64,000 nucleotides of DNA. Source: Kitasatospora azatica KCTC 9699. GTDB lineage: Bacteria > Actinomycetota > Actinomycetes > Streptomycetales > Streptomycetaceae. This document shows positions 51,850 to 59,497 of this stretch, in pieces (position 1 is the stretch's first letter; each line of letters starts with the position of its first letter). The position numbers and the translations under genes are program-made. The notes under the pieces were generated by a model. It ran no database searches and was not told the DNA's origin. It saw nothing but the letters and a program-made list of their open reading frames with translations. Location of the stretch: assembly GCF_000744785.1 (NCBI RefSeq), contig NZ_JQMO01000003.1, positions 3,782,001 through 3,846,000 of the forward strand, given 5' to 3'.

Positions 51850-52787
51850 GGTCCGCCGTCCACTTCGTAGAGGCCGCGGGAGGCGAAGGCCTCCCGGACA
51901 CCGGGCAGGTCGAACGCTCCGACCGAGGCGCACAGGCGCAGCGTCGATCGGGAGATCTCCGAGATCCGGTCCGCGCCCGCGGTCGGGGCGTAGCAGTCCG
52001 CCAGTACGTCGCGGGCCGCGGCGGTGTCCAGGCCGGCCAGCCGCAGCGAGTCCTCGACCGGGGCCAGGTCCCAGCTGAGCGCGGCATGGATCAGCTCGGG
52101 CAGGGCGAGCGCGGCGCGCCGCCGCAGCTCGGGGGTGAGGCCGGCCCAGAGCTCGTGGAAGAAGGTGGCGAAGAAGCGGTGATGGCGGCCCTCGTCCTTG
52201 GCGTGGTCGCGCATCAGGTCGCGGACCGGGCGGACCACGGTGGCGTCGGTGGGCAGTTCGTTGAGGACGGCCGTGATCAGCGTCTCGAAGACCACGGCCT
52301 GCAGCAGCCCGGCCAGCTGCGGCTGGTCCGGGAGCAGTCGCCGGGCGGCCGCGGCGAGCTGCTCGACGAATCCGCCGTAGTCCCAGTCGGGGATCGCGAT
52401 GCCGGTGACGCCGGCGATCTGGTCGGCCAGGTCGAGGCTGTACAGCGCGTGGTAGCCCTCGTCGCAGTAGACCTTGAAGGCGTCCTGGCGCAGCGCCGCG
52501 GTCAGCGCCAGCGGGGTGCGGCCGTTGGCGATCGGCTCGGCCGCGCGGTTCACCACCCGGGTCTCCAGGTGGGTGGTGGCCAGCAGGAACTGGTAGAGGT
52601 GACGGACCGTCAGTTCGCGGCGTCGCTCCGGGTCGAGCGCGCGCACCGCCTCGTGGCCCAGGTGCGGGACCAGCGCCTCGGGGAAGAAGACCAGGCCTTG
52701 CTCGGCGCCCTCGTGGAACATCCGGCGGACCCCGGTGCGCACGCCAGCGCTCTCGTACCAGCGGTCCAGCGGTCCGGCGGCGCTCAT
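51846..52787 (-). CDS. AurF-family diiron N-oxygenase
   Basis: A 313-residue helical protein of the p-aminobenzoate N-oxygenase (AurF) family. All seven diiron ligands can be placed: Glu75, Glu110, His113, Glu168, His195, Glu199 and His202. Their spacing closely follows AurF (35, 3, 55, 27, 4, 3 residues). Known members oxidise aryl or heteroaryl amines to hydroxylamine, nitroso or nitro groups. The neighbours make kynurenine, whose aromatic amine is an attractive substrate; that is inference. ATG 52787 is the last of four ATGA starts in a reiterated junction, with GGAG six bases upstream. Confidence 0.88.
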   Translation of the reverse strand: MSAAGPLDRWYESAGVRTGVRRMFHEGAEQGLVFFPEALVPHLGHEAVRALDPERRRELTVRHLYQFLLATTHLETRVVNRAAEPIANGRTPLALTAALRQDAFKVYCDEGYHALYSLDLADQIAGVTGIAIPDWDYGGFVEQLAAAARRLLPDQPQLAGLLQAVVFETLITAVLNELPTDATVVRPVRDLMRDHAKDEGRHHRFFATFFHELWAGLTPELRRRAALALPELIHAALSWDLAPVEDSLRLAGLDTAAARDVLADCYAPTAGADRISEISRSTLRLCASVGAFDLPGVREAFASRGLYEVDGGP

Positions 52788-52849
52788 CGGTGACTCCAGC
52801 TCATCGGTGACCCTCGTTCATCGGTGACCCCAGCTCATCGGTGGCTCCA
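52784..52849 (-). repeat. Chain of three ATGA-coupled 6-codon mini reading frames (17-bp repeats)
   Basis: Between the PLP-enzyme stop and the oxygenase start a 17-bp unit is repeated. Each copy has a purine-rich Shine-Dalgarno (GGAG, GGGG or GAGGG), six bases, then ATGA. The copies encode MSWGHR (52838-52818), MNEGHR (52821-52801) and MSWSHR (52804-52784), each stop overlapping the next ATG by ATGA. The first unit derives from the end of the PLP-enzyme gene (EWSHR-stop), the last gives the true oxygenase start. Confidence 0.9.
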
Positions 52850-54082
52850 TTCGAGCGGTGCGGCGGCGGGCTGCGCGGGCAGCGTGCCTAGCCGGGCCAC
52901 CGCCTCGGCCACCACGGAGGCGTCCAGTGGGTGGCAGAGCCGGAACCAGCCGGGCTCGGGGGAGTGGAAGGCCTCGCCGGGCAGGATGTTGACCCGCAGC
53001 CGGTCGGCGATGGTCCGCCAGAGCTGCCGCTCGCCGACGAAGCCCGGCTCGGGCAGCCGGTCGCGCAGGTCGATCCAGAGCGAGCAGCCCGCCTCGGCCG
53101 GTACGTGCCCGATGCCGTGCCGGGCGAGCTGCTCGACGGTGGCGGCGCAGGAGGCGGCCAGCCGACGGCGGTTCTCGGCCAGGAAGCCGGCCGTCCGGTC
53201 GGGGTCGGCGAGCAGTTGGGTCAGCACCGCCTGGGTGCCGGTGGAGACCGGGGCGAAGTAGGCCAGCGCCCGGGCGGCGGCCCGCACCTCGGGGTCGGTG
53301 GTGTGCAGCACCCCGGCCTTGAAGCCGGGCAGGCCGAAGTCCTTGGCGAAGCCCCAGACGGTGTGTACCCGCGGGCTGCCGAGCGTCTCCAGGGCGGTGA
53401 ACGGGCGCGGCCCGAAGACCGAGTGGGCGTAGATCTGGTCGCCGATCAGGTCGACCCCGTACTCCTCGGCGAGCCGGGCCAGCTCGTGCAGGTGCTCGGC
53501 CGGGTAGACCTGGCCGAGTGGGTTGGCCGGTGAGGCGAGTGCGATCGCGCGGACCGTGGCGCCGGTCCGGCGGGCCAGGCAGAGGGCGCGTTCGACCGGT
53601 GCGAGGTCGAGCGCGAAGCCGTTCGCGCTGCTGAGCGGTGCCGGGATCAGCCGGGCGCCGGACCGGCCGCCGAGGTCGGTGTCGAAGGCGCCGTAGTAGG
53701 GGGCGGGCAGCACGATGGCCTCGCCCGGGTCGCAGAGCGCGCTGGCGATCACGTCCAGTGCGGCGGTCGCGCCGCTGACCAGCACCAGGTTCTCGGGGTC
53801 GACCGGCGAGCGGTAGCAGGCGGTGAGCAGCTGGGCGATCCGCTCGCGCAGCAGCGGTGTGCCGTGCAGCGGGGCGTACCGGGTGTCCGGCTCGCTGAAC
53901 GGGGGCAGTTCGGCGGCGAGCCGGTCCAGCAGGTCGCCGAGCAGGCGGTTCTCCGCGGTGCCGAGGTTGAGGTATCCGTCGGGGCGGCTGACCGGGTGGT
54001 AGGGGAAGGCCTCGGCCCGGAAGTGCGCCTCGGCGATGGCGGGGGTGGCGGCGGTCAGGGCCGCGGCCGTGCGGGAGACCAT
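52835..54082 (-). CDS. PLP-dependent aminotransferase-fold enzyme, ACC-synthase-like
   Basis: A 415-residue fold-type I PLP enzyme. The internal aldimine Lys247 lies in GFAKDFGLPGFKAG, close to the SKDxGLPGFRxG of ACC synthases, with Lys in place of the phosphate-binding Arg. SPANPLG, DQIYAHSVF and the C-terminal EPGWFRLCHPLD (substrate-carboxylate Arg) and the N-terminal LNLGTAENRL also resemble that group. It may act as a kynurenine aminotransferase or perform another alpha- or gamma-reaction. ATG 54082 has AGGAG seven bases upstream. Its stop is the first of the reiterated ATGA junctions. Confidence 0.86.
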   Translation of the reverse strand: MVSRTAAALTAATPAIAEAHFRAEAFPYHPVSRPDGYLNLGTAENRLLGDLLDRLAAELPPFSEPDTRYAPLHGTPLLRERIAQLLTACYRSPVDPENLVLVSGATAALDVIASALCDPGEAIVLPAPYYGAFDTDLGGRSGARLIPAPLSSANGFALDLAPVERALCLARRTGATVRAIALASPANPLGQVYPAEHLHELARLAEEYGVDLIGDQIYAHSVFGPRPFTALETLGSPRVHTVWGFAKDFGLPGFKAGVLHTTDPEVRAAARALAYFAPVSTGTQAVLTQLLADPDRTAGFLAENRRRLAASCAATVEQLARHGIGHVPAEAGCSLWIDLRDRLPEPGFVGERQLWRTIADRLRVNILPGEAFHSPEPGWFRLCHPLDASVVAEAVARLGTLPAQPAAAPLEWSHR

Positions 54083-54104
54083 CTCAGTGCTCCTGAGGGT
54101 GTGT

Positions 54105-54896
54105 TCAGTGCTCGTGGCCGGTGAGCAGGCCGGGGTGGACGCCCAGGCCCATCGAGGCGTCGATCACCGCGCCGTGCAGCAGGCCGGAGGCCGGGCCGGC
54201 CAGCCACCAGATCAGTTCGGCCACCTCCGCCGGCTCGATCAGCCGGCCCTGTGGCAGGCGTTTGAGCAGTTCGGCGCGGTTCTCGGGGGTGAGCGGGTCG
54301 AGCGTGCTGGCTTCGAACATGCCGGTGTCCACGGCGCCCGGGCAGATCGCGAAGACGTGGACCGATTGGTGCACCAGCTCGGCGGCGAGCTGGCGGGTGA
54401 GGTGGCAGAGCGCGGCCTTGCTCATGCCGTCGGCCAGCCGGAAGCCGGGGAACTGGGACACCCCGCCGCCGACGCTGGAAACGTTGATGATCTTGCCGCC
54501 GCCCTGGCGGATCAGCTGGGGCAGCAGTGCGCGGCTCAGCCAGAGCGGACCGAGCGCGTTGATCCGCAGCATGGCCTCGTCCTGCTCGGGTTCGTGCGGC
54601 CCGGCATAGCGGGCGACCGTGGCCGAGCCGACCGCGGCGTTGTTGACCAGGACGTGCACCGGGCCGGGCAGCTCGGCCAGCAGTCGTTCCTGGTCCGGCC
54701 AGTTCCCCTGGTCGAAGGCGAAGGCGCGGGCCGCGCCGGGGCGCTCCTGGTTGACCTCGGCGACGATCGCGGCGGCCCGCTCGGCCCCCAGCCGGTAGGT
54801 GAACCACACGTTGTCGCCGGCCCGGGCGAAGCGTTCGACGCAGGCGCGGCCGATGCCTGCCGAACCCCCCGTTATGAGGATGTTGCGTGCTGCCAT
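54105..54896 (-). CDS. Short-chain dehydrogenase/reductase lacking the usual catalytic Tyr
   Basis: A 263-residue SDR, first gene of the operon. The nucleotide loop TGGSAGIG, NNAAVG and catalytic Ser140/141 (NVSSVGGG) are present. The YxxxK motif reads DGMSK, so Asp156 replaces the Tyr while Lys160 is kept. ATG 54896 follows AAGGGG six bases upstream; a GTG at 54965 lies in the operator and is not the start. The protein may be a reductase with altered mechanism, or non-catalytic. The remaining sequence (GAVDTGMFEAS) is typical of the family. Confidence 0.88.
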   Translation of the reverse strand: MAARNILITGGSAGIGRACVERFARAGDNVWFTYRLGAERAAAIVAEVNQERPGAARAFAFDQGNWPDQERLLAELPGPVHVLVNNAAVGSATVARYAGPHEPEQDEAMLRINALGPLWLSRALLPQLIRQGGGKIINVSSVGGGVSQFPGFRLADGMSKAALCHLTRQLAAELVHQSVHVFAICPGAVDTGMFEASTLDPLTPENRAELLKRLPQGRLIEPAEVAELIWWLAGPASGLLHGAVIDASMGLGVHPGLLTGHEH

Positions 54897-54948
54897 CAGC
54901 GACCCCTTCCGGGGCGCGGCTGCCGGTGCGGCAGCGGATGAACGTGAC

Positions 54949-54965
54949 TTGACTAAAGTTGTCAA
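54949..54965. promoter_or_regulatory. Palindromic operator TTGACTAAAGTTGTCAA overlapping -35 elements
   Basis: TTGAC (54949-54953) and GTCAA (54961-54965) are perfect inverted arms with a seven-base centre, in an A/T-rich patch. The minus-strand reading starts TTGACA, a perfect -35 for the operon, with TTCATC 17 bases on as a weak -10. The plus reading starts TTGACT with TTACTG 17 bases on. A repressor binding here could control both directions. Confidence 0.6.
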
Positions 54966-55047
54966 ATTTTCTTACTGGGCGCAAGGGTCGGAGTTGACGC
55001 ATTGGGCGTCGACGGGTGGTGGGGGTCCGTTTCGCACGCCGCCCCCA

Positions 55048-55053
55048 TAGACT
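55048..55053 (+). promoter_or_regulatory. -10 box TAGACT before the DUF3039 gene
   Basis: TAGACT is close to the TAGAnT consensus and lies eight bases before ATG 55062, without a Shine-Dalgarno; a leaderless or near-leaderless transcript is likely. Confidence 0.5.
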
Positions 55054-55061
55054 TGGCGCCT

Positions 55062-55343
55062 ATGAGCACTCTTGAGCCCGAGCGCGGCCTCGGTACCGGC
55101 ACCCTGGTCGAGCCCGTCCCGCAGGTGTCCCACGGCGACGGCGACCACGAGCGCTTCGCGCACTATGTCCAGAAGGACAAGATCATGGAGAGCGCGCTCT
55201 CCGGCTCCCCGGTGGTCGCGCTCTGCGGCAAGGTCTGGGTGCCCGGGCGCGACCCGAAGAAGTACCCGGTCTGCCCGATGTGCAAGGAGATCTACGAGGG
55301 CATCGGCTCCGGTGGCGGCGACCAGGGTGGCGACAAGCAGTAG
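55062..55343 (+). CDS. DUF3039 domain-containing small protein
   Basis: A 93-residue protein of the actinobacterial DUF3039 family. The core HGDGDHERFAHYVQKDKIM is followed by ALCGKVWVPGRDPKKYPVCPMCKEIY, shown here as LCGKVW and YPVCPMCKEIY, whose three Cys and a nearby His could bind zinc. The C-terminus is Gly-rich. The function is unknown. It lies in the core gene order near yqgE in related genomes, which makes the five-gene operon between them look like an insertion. Confidence 0.9.
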   Translation: MSTLEPERGLGTGTLVEPVPQVSHGDGDHERFAHYVQKDKIMESALSGSPVVALCGKVWVPGRDPKKYPVCPMCKEIYEGIGSGGGDQGGDKQ

Positions 55344-55370
55344 GGGCGGGACGGGGCAACTGACCGCGTA

Positions 55371-55386
55371 AGTGGTCTATGCCAAT
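55371..55386. promoter_or_regulatory. DasR-responsive-element-like site (dre)
   Basis: AGTGGTCTATGCCAAT matches the DasR consensus AGTGGTCTAGACCACT at 13 of 16 positions. It lies 28 bases upstream of the hexosaminidase ATG. DasR is the GntR-family repressor of GlcNAc and chitin metabolism in streptomycetes; control of an N-acetylhexosaminidase gene by it is biologically expected. Confidence 0.7.
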
Positions 55387-55413
55387 CCCGACGGCGCGGG
55401 CAGTATGGTCCGC

Positions 55414-57072
55414 ATGGACCTGATCCCCGCGCCGTCCACCGTCCACCTCGACCCGCGGCGGACCCTGCCGCTCGGTCCCGGGACCACGCTGGGCGGCGGC
55501 CCGGGCGCCGAACAGGCCGAGCGGTGGCTGCGCGCGACGCTGGGTGCCGCGACCGCGCTGCCGCTGCGCTGGGCCGCGGACCCGGTGATCCGGCTGAGCC
55601 TGGACCAGGCGCTGCCGCCCGAGGCGTACCGGATCGTGGTCGACGAGCAGCGGGTCACCGTGACCGCCGGCGGTCCGGCCGGAGCCCACTGGGCCGCCGA
55701 GACCCTGCGCCAGCTGCTCGGCCCCGACGCCTACCGGCGAGCCCCGCTGCGCCGCACCGGCTGGGCGCTGCCGCTCGGCGAGCTGGCCGACCGGCCCCGG
55801 TTCGGCTGGCGCGGGGCGCTGATCGACGTCTCCCGGCACTTCCTGCCCAAGGCCGACCTGCTGCGCTACGTCGACCTGCTGGCCGCGCACAAGCTCAACG
55901 TGCTGCACCTGCACCTCACCGACGACCAGGGCTGGCGGTTCGAGGTCAAGCGCTACCCGCGGCTGACCGAGGTCGGCAGCTGGCGGGAGCGCTCGATGGT
56001 CGGCTTCCGCGACGCCGACCGCCGCGACGACCGGCCGCACGGCGGCTTCTACACCCAGGACGATCTGCGCGAGCTGGTCGCCTACGCGGCCGACCGCGGC
56101 GTCACCGTGGTCCCCGAGATCGACCTGCCCGGCCACACCCAGGCCGCCATCGCCGCCTACCCGGAGCTGGGCAACACCGACGTGGTGGACACCGCCGCCC
56201 TCGGGGTGTGGACCGACTGGGGAGTCAGCCCCAACGTGCTGAACGTCTCCGACGCCACCCTGGCCTTCTTCGAGGGCGTGCTCGAGGAGCTGCTGGAGGT
56301 GTTCCCCTCGGAGTTCGTCCACCTCGGCGGCGACGAGTGCCCCAAGGAGCAGTGGCGGGCCGCCCCGGCGGCCCAGGCCCGGATCAAGGAACTCGCGCTG
56401 GCCGACGAGGACGAGCTGCAGAGCTGGTTCATCCAGCACTTCGACCGGTGGCTGGCCGAGCGCGGGCGCCGGCTGATCGGCTGGGACGAGATCCTCGAGG
56501 GCGGTCTCGTCGTCGCTGCCGAGCCGAAGGGAGCGTCGGCGCCGGGTCAAGAGCGCCCGGAGGCGGGGTGGCAGTCACGGGCGGCGGTCGCTTCCTGGCG
56601 CGGGTACGCCGGCGGGGTGGCCGCCGCGCGGGCCGGGCACCAGGTGGTGATGTGCCCCGAGCAGCACGTCTACCTGGACCACCGGCAGGCCGACGGACCC
56701 GACGAGCCGATCCCGGTGGGCTTCGTGCGCACCCTGGAGGACGTCTACCGGTTCGAACCGGTGCCGCCCGCGCTGGACGAGGTGAGTGCCCGTCAGGTGA
56801 TCGGCACCCAGGCGAACCTGTGGACCGAGTTCATGGACCACGCCCGGGACGTCGACTACCGGGCCTTCCCGCGGCTGGCCGCCTTCGCCGAGGTGGCCTG
56901 GTCGGCGCTGCCCCGCGATCCGGCCGAGCGCGACTTCACCGCCTTCGAGCAGCGGATGCGCACCCACTACCGGCGCCTCGACGCACTCGGCGTGGAGTAC
57001 CGCGCGCCGGGCGGCCCGCACCCCTGGCAGCGCCGCCCGGGCGTGCTGGGGCGGCCACTGCAAGATCACTGA
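55414..57072 (+). CDS. Beta-N-acetylhexosaminidase (GH20)
   Basis: A 552-residue glycoside hydrolase family 20 enzyme that removes terminal GlcNAc from chitin oligosaccharides or cell-wall fragments. The substrate-assisted catalytic pair is Asp307-Glu308 in VHLGGDECPKEQW. An N-terminal GH20b-like domain (residues 1-125) precedes the barrel (GWRGALIDVSRHF, VLHLHLTDDQGWR). No signal peptide is apparent, so it may act inside the cell on imported oligosaccharides. I use ATG 55414; ATG 55405 is possible. A dre site upstream suggests DasR repression. Confidence 0.94.
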   Translation: MDLIPAPSTVHLDPRRTLPLGPGTTLGGGPGAEQAERWLRATLGAATALPLRWAADPVIRLSLDQALPPEAYRIVVDEQRVTVTAGGPAGAHWAAETLRQLLGPDAYRRAPLRRTGWALPLGELADRPRFGWRGALIDVSRHFLPKADLLRYVDLLAAHKLNVLHLHLTDDQGWRFEVKRYPRLTEVGSWRERSMVGFRDADRRDDRPHGGFYTQDDLRELVAYAADRGVTVVPEIDLPGHTQAAIAAYPELGNTDVVDTAALGVWTDWGVSPNVLNVSDATLAFFEGVLEELLEVFPSEFVHLGGDECPKEQWRAAPAAQARIKELALADEDELQSWFIQHFDRWLAERGRRLIGWDEILEGGLVVAAEPKGASAPGQERPEAGWQSRAAVASWRGYAGGVAAARAGHQVVMCPEQHVYLDHRQADGPDEPIPVGFVRTLEDVYRFEPVPPALDEVSARQVIGTQANLWTEFMDHARDVDYRAFPRLAAFAEVAWSALPRDPAERDFTAFEQRMRTHYRRLDALGVEYRAPGGPHPWQRRPGVLGRPLQDH

Positions 57073-57419
57073 CGGCCCGCCGCCGGCACGCTGAGCCACC
57101 GTCGGACGGCCGCTCCGATCGTCCTGGAACCTTTCGCGCCGCCGGGGCGTCAAGAACAGGTGAATATCCGGTCTCATTCGTGGGGGATCTGCCCAAAAAG
57201 TGACCGTATCGTCCGACACCCCGAGGGCGATCACGGTGCGCGATGTGCCAGAGTTGCCCGACCTGGTGGGCTGCTTCAGTTCGGCCCCCAACGCCCGTAC
57301 GCTACGGGCGGTGCCGCGAGCCCGCGGCGCCTGAGGACCTGGCCGGCCCGGCAGCCGGCCGGCACGGCTGAGCACGGGCCCGAGCACAGCCCAGGAGAGT
57401 GGAGCACGGTGGGATCCAG
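57073..57419. other. Intergenic region before the xanthine-dehydrogenase-family operon
   Basis: 347 bases. An A/T-richer stretch at about 57155-57210 may hold a promoter. A small hairpin GCCCGTACGCTACGGGC lies near 57293-57309, whose TACGCT could be a -10. I see no gene. Confidence 0.4.
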
Positions 57420-58310
57420 GTGAACCGGACGATCATGCTGCCGACCTCCCTCGACGAGGCCGTCGAGGCCCTGGGCGCGTCGCCCGCCGCCGTCCCGGTG
57501 GCCGGTGGCACCGACCTGATGGAGGCCGTCAACGCCGGACGGCTGCGCCCGGCCGCGCTGCTCGGCCTCGGCCGGATCACCGAACTGCGCGGCTGGCGCT
57601 ACGAGGACGGCGGCACCGCCGTGCTCGGCGCCGGCCTGACCCTGGCCCGGATGGACCGTCCCGACTTCGCCGCGCTGATCCCCGGGCTGGCCGACGCCGC
57701 CCGCACCGCCGGGCCGCCGCAGACCCGCAACGTCGGCACCCTGGGCGGCAACATCGCCACCGCCGCCGCCACCGGCGACACCCTGCCGGTGCTCGCCGCG
57801 CTGGAGGCCGTGGTCACCCTGGCCCGGGCCGGCGGCACCCGCGAGGTCCCGGTCGGGCACCTGCTCACCGGCCTCGACCCGATCCGCCCGGGCGAGCTGC
57901 TCACCTGGGTCCGGGTGCCGCTGCTGCACGCCCCGCAGGTCTTCCTCAAGGCGACCGGGCGCAGCGGCCCGGCCCGCGCCACCGCCTCGGTGGCCCTGGT
58001 GCTCGACCCGGCCCGGCGCGCGGTGCGCTGCGCGGTCGGCGCGGTCGCACCGGTGCCACTGCGGCCGCTGGAGGCCGAGGCCTGGGTGGCCGGCTGCATC
58101 GACTGGTCGGCCCGTGGCGAGGAGGGCGCGCACCTGATCGACCCGGCCGCCGCGGCCGCGTTCGGCGAGTACGTGGCCACCGCCTGCGTGCCGGACGCCT
58201 ACGGGGCCGACGGGGCACTGCTTGTCGAGGGGCCGACGGCAGCGGCCGTGGCGCTACGGCGTACCGTGGCGGTGCTGGCCCGCCGGGCGCTGGGAAGGGC
58301 ACTGAAGTGA
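57420..58310 (+). CDS. Xanthine dehydrogenase-family FAD-binding subunit
   Basis: A 296-residue FAD subunit of a molybdenum hydroxylase. The FAD-binding motifs are VAGGTDLMEAVNAG and TRNVGTLGGNIATAA. It passes electrons between the Fe-S subunit and the final acceptor. I chose GTG 57420; GTG 57399 is next to AGGAGA but too near it. The Fe-S subunit gene follows at a GTGA overlap. Together with the next two genes it forms a three-subunit operon; true substrate unknown. Confidence 0.92.
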   Translation: MNRTIMLPTSLDEAVEALGASPAAVPVAGGTDLMEAVNAGRLRPAALLGLGRITELRGWRYEDGGTAVLGAGLTLARMDRPDFAALIPGLADAARTAGPPQTRNVGTLGGNIATAAATGDTLPVLAALEAVVTLARAGGTREVPVGHLLTGLDPIRPGELLTWVRVPLLHAPQVFLKATGRSGPARATASVALVLDPARRAVRCAVGAVAPVPLRPLEAEAWVAGCIDWSARGEEGAHLIDPAAAAAFGEYVATACVPDAYGADGALLVEGPTAAAVALRRTVAVLARRALGRALK

Positions 58311-59497
58311 CGGCCGAGGTGACCGCCGACATGGCGACCGAACCGACGAACCATCGCGTCCAGGTGGGGGACGGACGTCCCACCACCTCGTACACCCTGC
58401 GGGTGAACGGCTTCGAACGACCCGTCACCGACGCCTGGATCGGCGAGAGCCTGCTGTACGTGCTGCGCGAGCGGCTCGGCCTGGCCGGCGCCAAGAACGG
58501 CTGCGAGCAGGGCGAGTGCGGAGCCTGCTCGGTGCAGGTGGACGGCCAGTTGGTGGCCGGCTGCCTGGTTCCGGCGGCGCTCGCGGCGGACAGCGAGATC
58601 AGCACCGTGGAGGGCCTGTCGGCCGGCGGCGCGGCCAGTGACGTGCAGCAGGCGCTGGCCGAGTCCGGCGCCGTGCAGTGCGGCTACTGCACGCCCGGCA
58701 TGGCGATGGCGGTGCACGACCTGCTGCAGCGCAACCACCGGCCCAGCGAGGTGGAGGCCCGCCAGGCGCTGTGCGGCAACCTCTGCCGGTGCACCGGCTA
58801 CCGCAGCGTGCTGGCCGCCGTGCAGACGGTGGCGGACGAGCGGACGGCGGCGCTGCTTGAGGCCGAGACGGCTGACGAGTCGTCGGCCGATGCCGCCGTG
58901 GCCGCCGAAACCGCGCCCGCCGAGGCCGCCACCGCCGTCGACCCGGTCGACCCGGTCGACCTGCCGGTCTACCAGGACGCCTGGACCGAGACCGCGACGG
59001 CCGGCGAGGTCCCGCTCTTCGACGAGGGCTGGATCAGCGCCGAGGAGCAGCCGGGACCGACCGCGGCCGGCACCGGCCTCGGCGCGATCCCGACGCAGGG
59101 CTACGACCCGACGGCCTACGGCTACGGCCCGGGCACCGCGTACGACGCGGGCGCGACCTACGAGCCGACCCCGGCGCACGGGACCAGCGCACCCTACGAC
59201 GGCACCGTGCCCGGCGGAACCCCCGCGCACGGCACCCCGTACGAGCCGACCCCGGCACACGGGACCAGCACGCCCTACGACGGAACCCTGCCCGACGGAA
59301 CCCCCGCCCACGGCACGGCCTACCCCGCCCCGCCGTACGCCACCGGCCCGTACGCGGCCGCGCCCTACCCGGGTGTGGCCTACGACGGCATCGCCTACCA
59401 GGGCACCCCCGCACACGGTGTCCCCGCCCAGGCGACCCCCTTCGACGGCACGGTCTACGAGACCACCCCCAGCCCCGCCGAGGACGATCACGCATGA
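58307..59497 (+). CDS. 2Fe-2S subunit of the xanthine-dehydrogenase-family enzyme with long repeat-rich tail
   Basis: A 396-residue protein. Residues 25-185 are the normal two-cluster Fe-S subunit: plant-type NGCEQGECGACS, then QCGYCTPGM and CGNLCRCTGY. The remaining about 210 residues are low complexity, acidic then rich in Gly, Pro, Tyr and Thr, with repeats of PAHGT and PYDGT. A typical subunit is about 160-200 residues. GTG 58307 overlaps the FAD-subunit stop, and the end overlaps the Mo-subunit start (ATGA). Confidence 0.93.
   Translation: MTAEVTADMATEPTNHRVQVGDGRPTTSYTLRVNGFERPVTDAWIGESLLYVLRERLGLAGAKNGCEQGECGACSVQVDGQLVAGCLVPAALAADSEISTVEGLSAGGAASDVQQALAESGAVQCGYCTPGMAMAVHDLLQRNHRPSEVEARQALCGNLCRCTGYRSVLAAVQTVADERTAALLEAETADESSADAAVAAETAPAEAATAVDPVDPVDLPVYQDAWTETATAGEVPLFDEGWISAEEQPGPTAAGTGLGAIPTQGYDPTAYGYGPGTAYDAGATYEPTPAHGTSAPYDGTVPGGTPAHGTPYEPTPAHGTSTPYDGTLPDGTPAHGTAYPAPPYATGPYAAAPYPGVAYDGIAYQGTPAHGVPAQATPFDGTVYETTPSPAEDDHA
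59159..59320 (+). repeat. Two 81-bp in-frame repeats in the Fe-S subunit tail
   Basis: Units start at 59159 and 59240. Each encodes 27 residues beginning YEPTPAHGTS and ending PAHGTP or PAHGTA; a further partial copy (GTPAHGVPAQ) follows near 59400. Confidence 0.85.

Noticed and set aside
54897-54965. An upstream GTG that would extend the SDR by 23 residues
   Set aside because: It lies in the palindromic operator, while ATG 54896 has AAGGGG at a good distance and matches the family start.
55372-55413. An upstream in-frame GTG for the hexosaminidase
   Set aside because: It lies inside the DasR-like operator and would be upstream of or at the likely transcript start.
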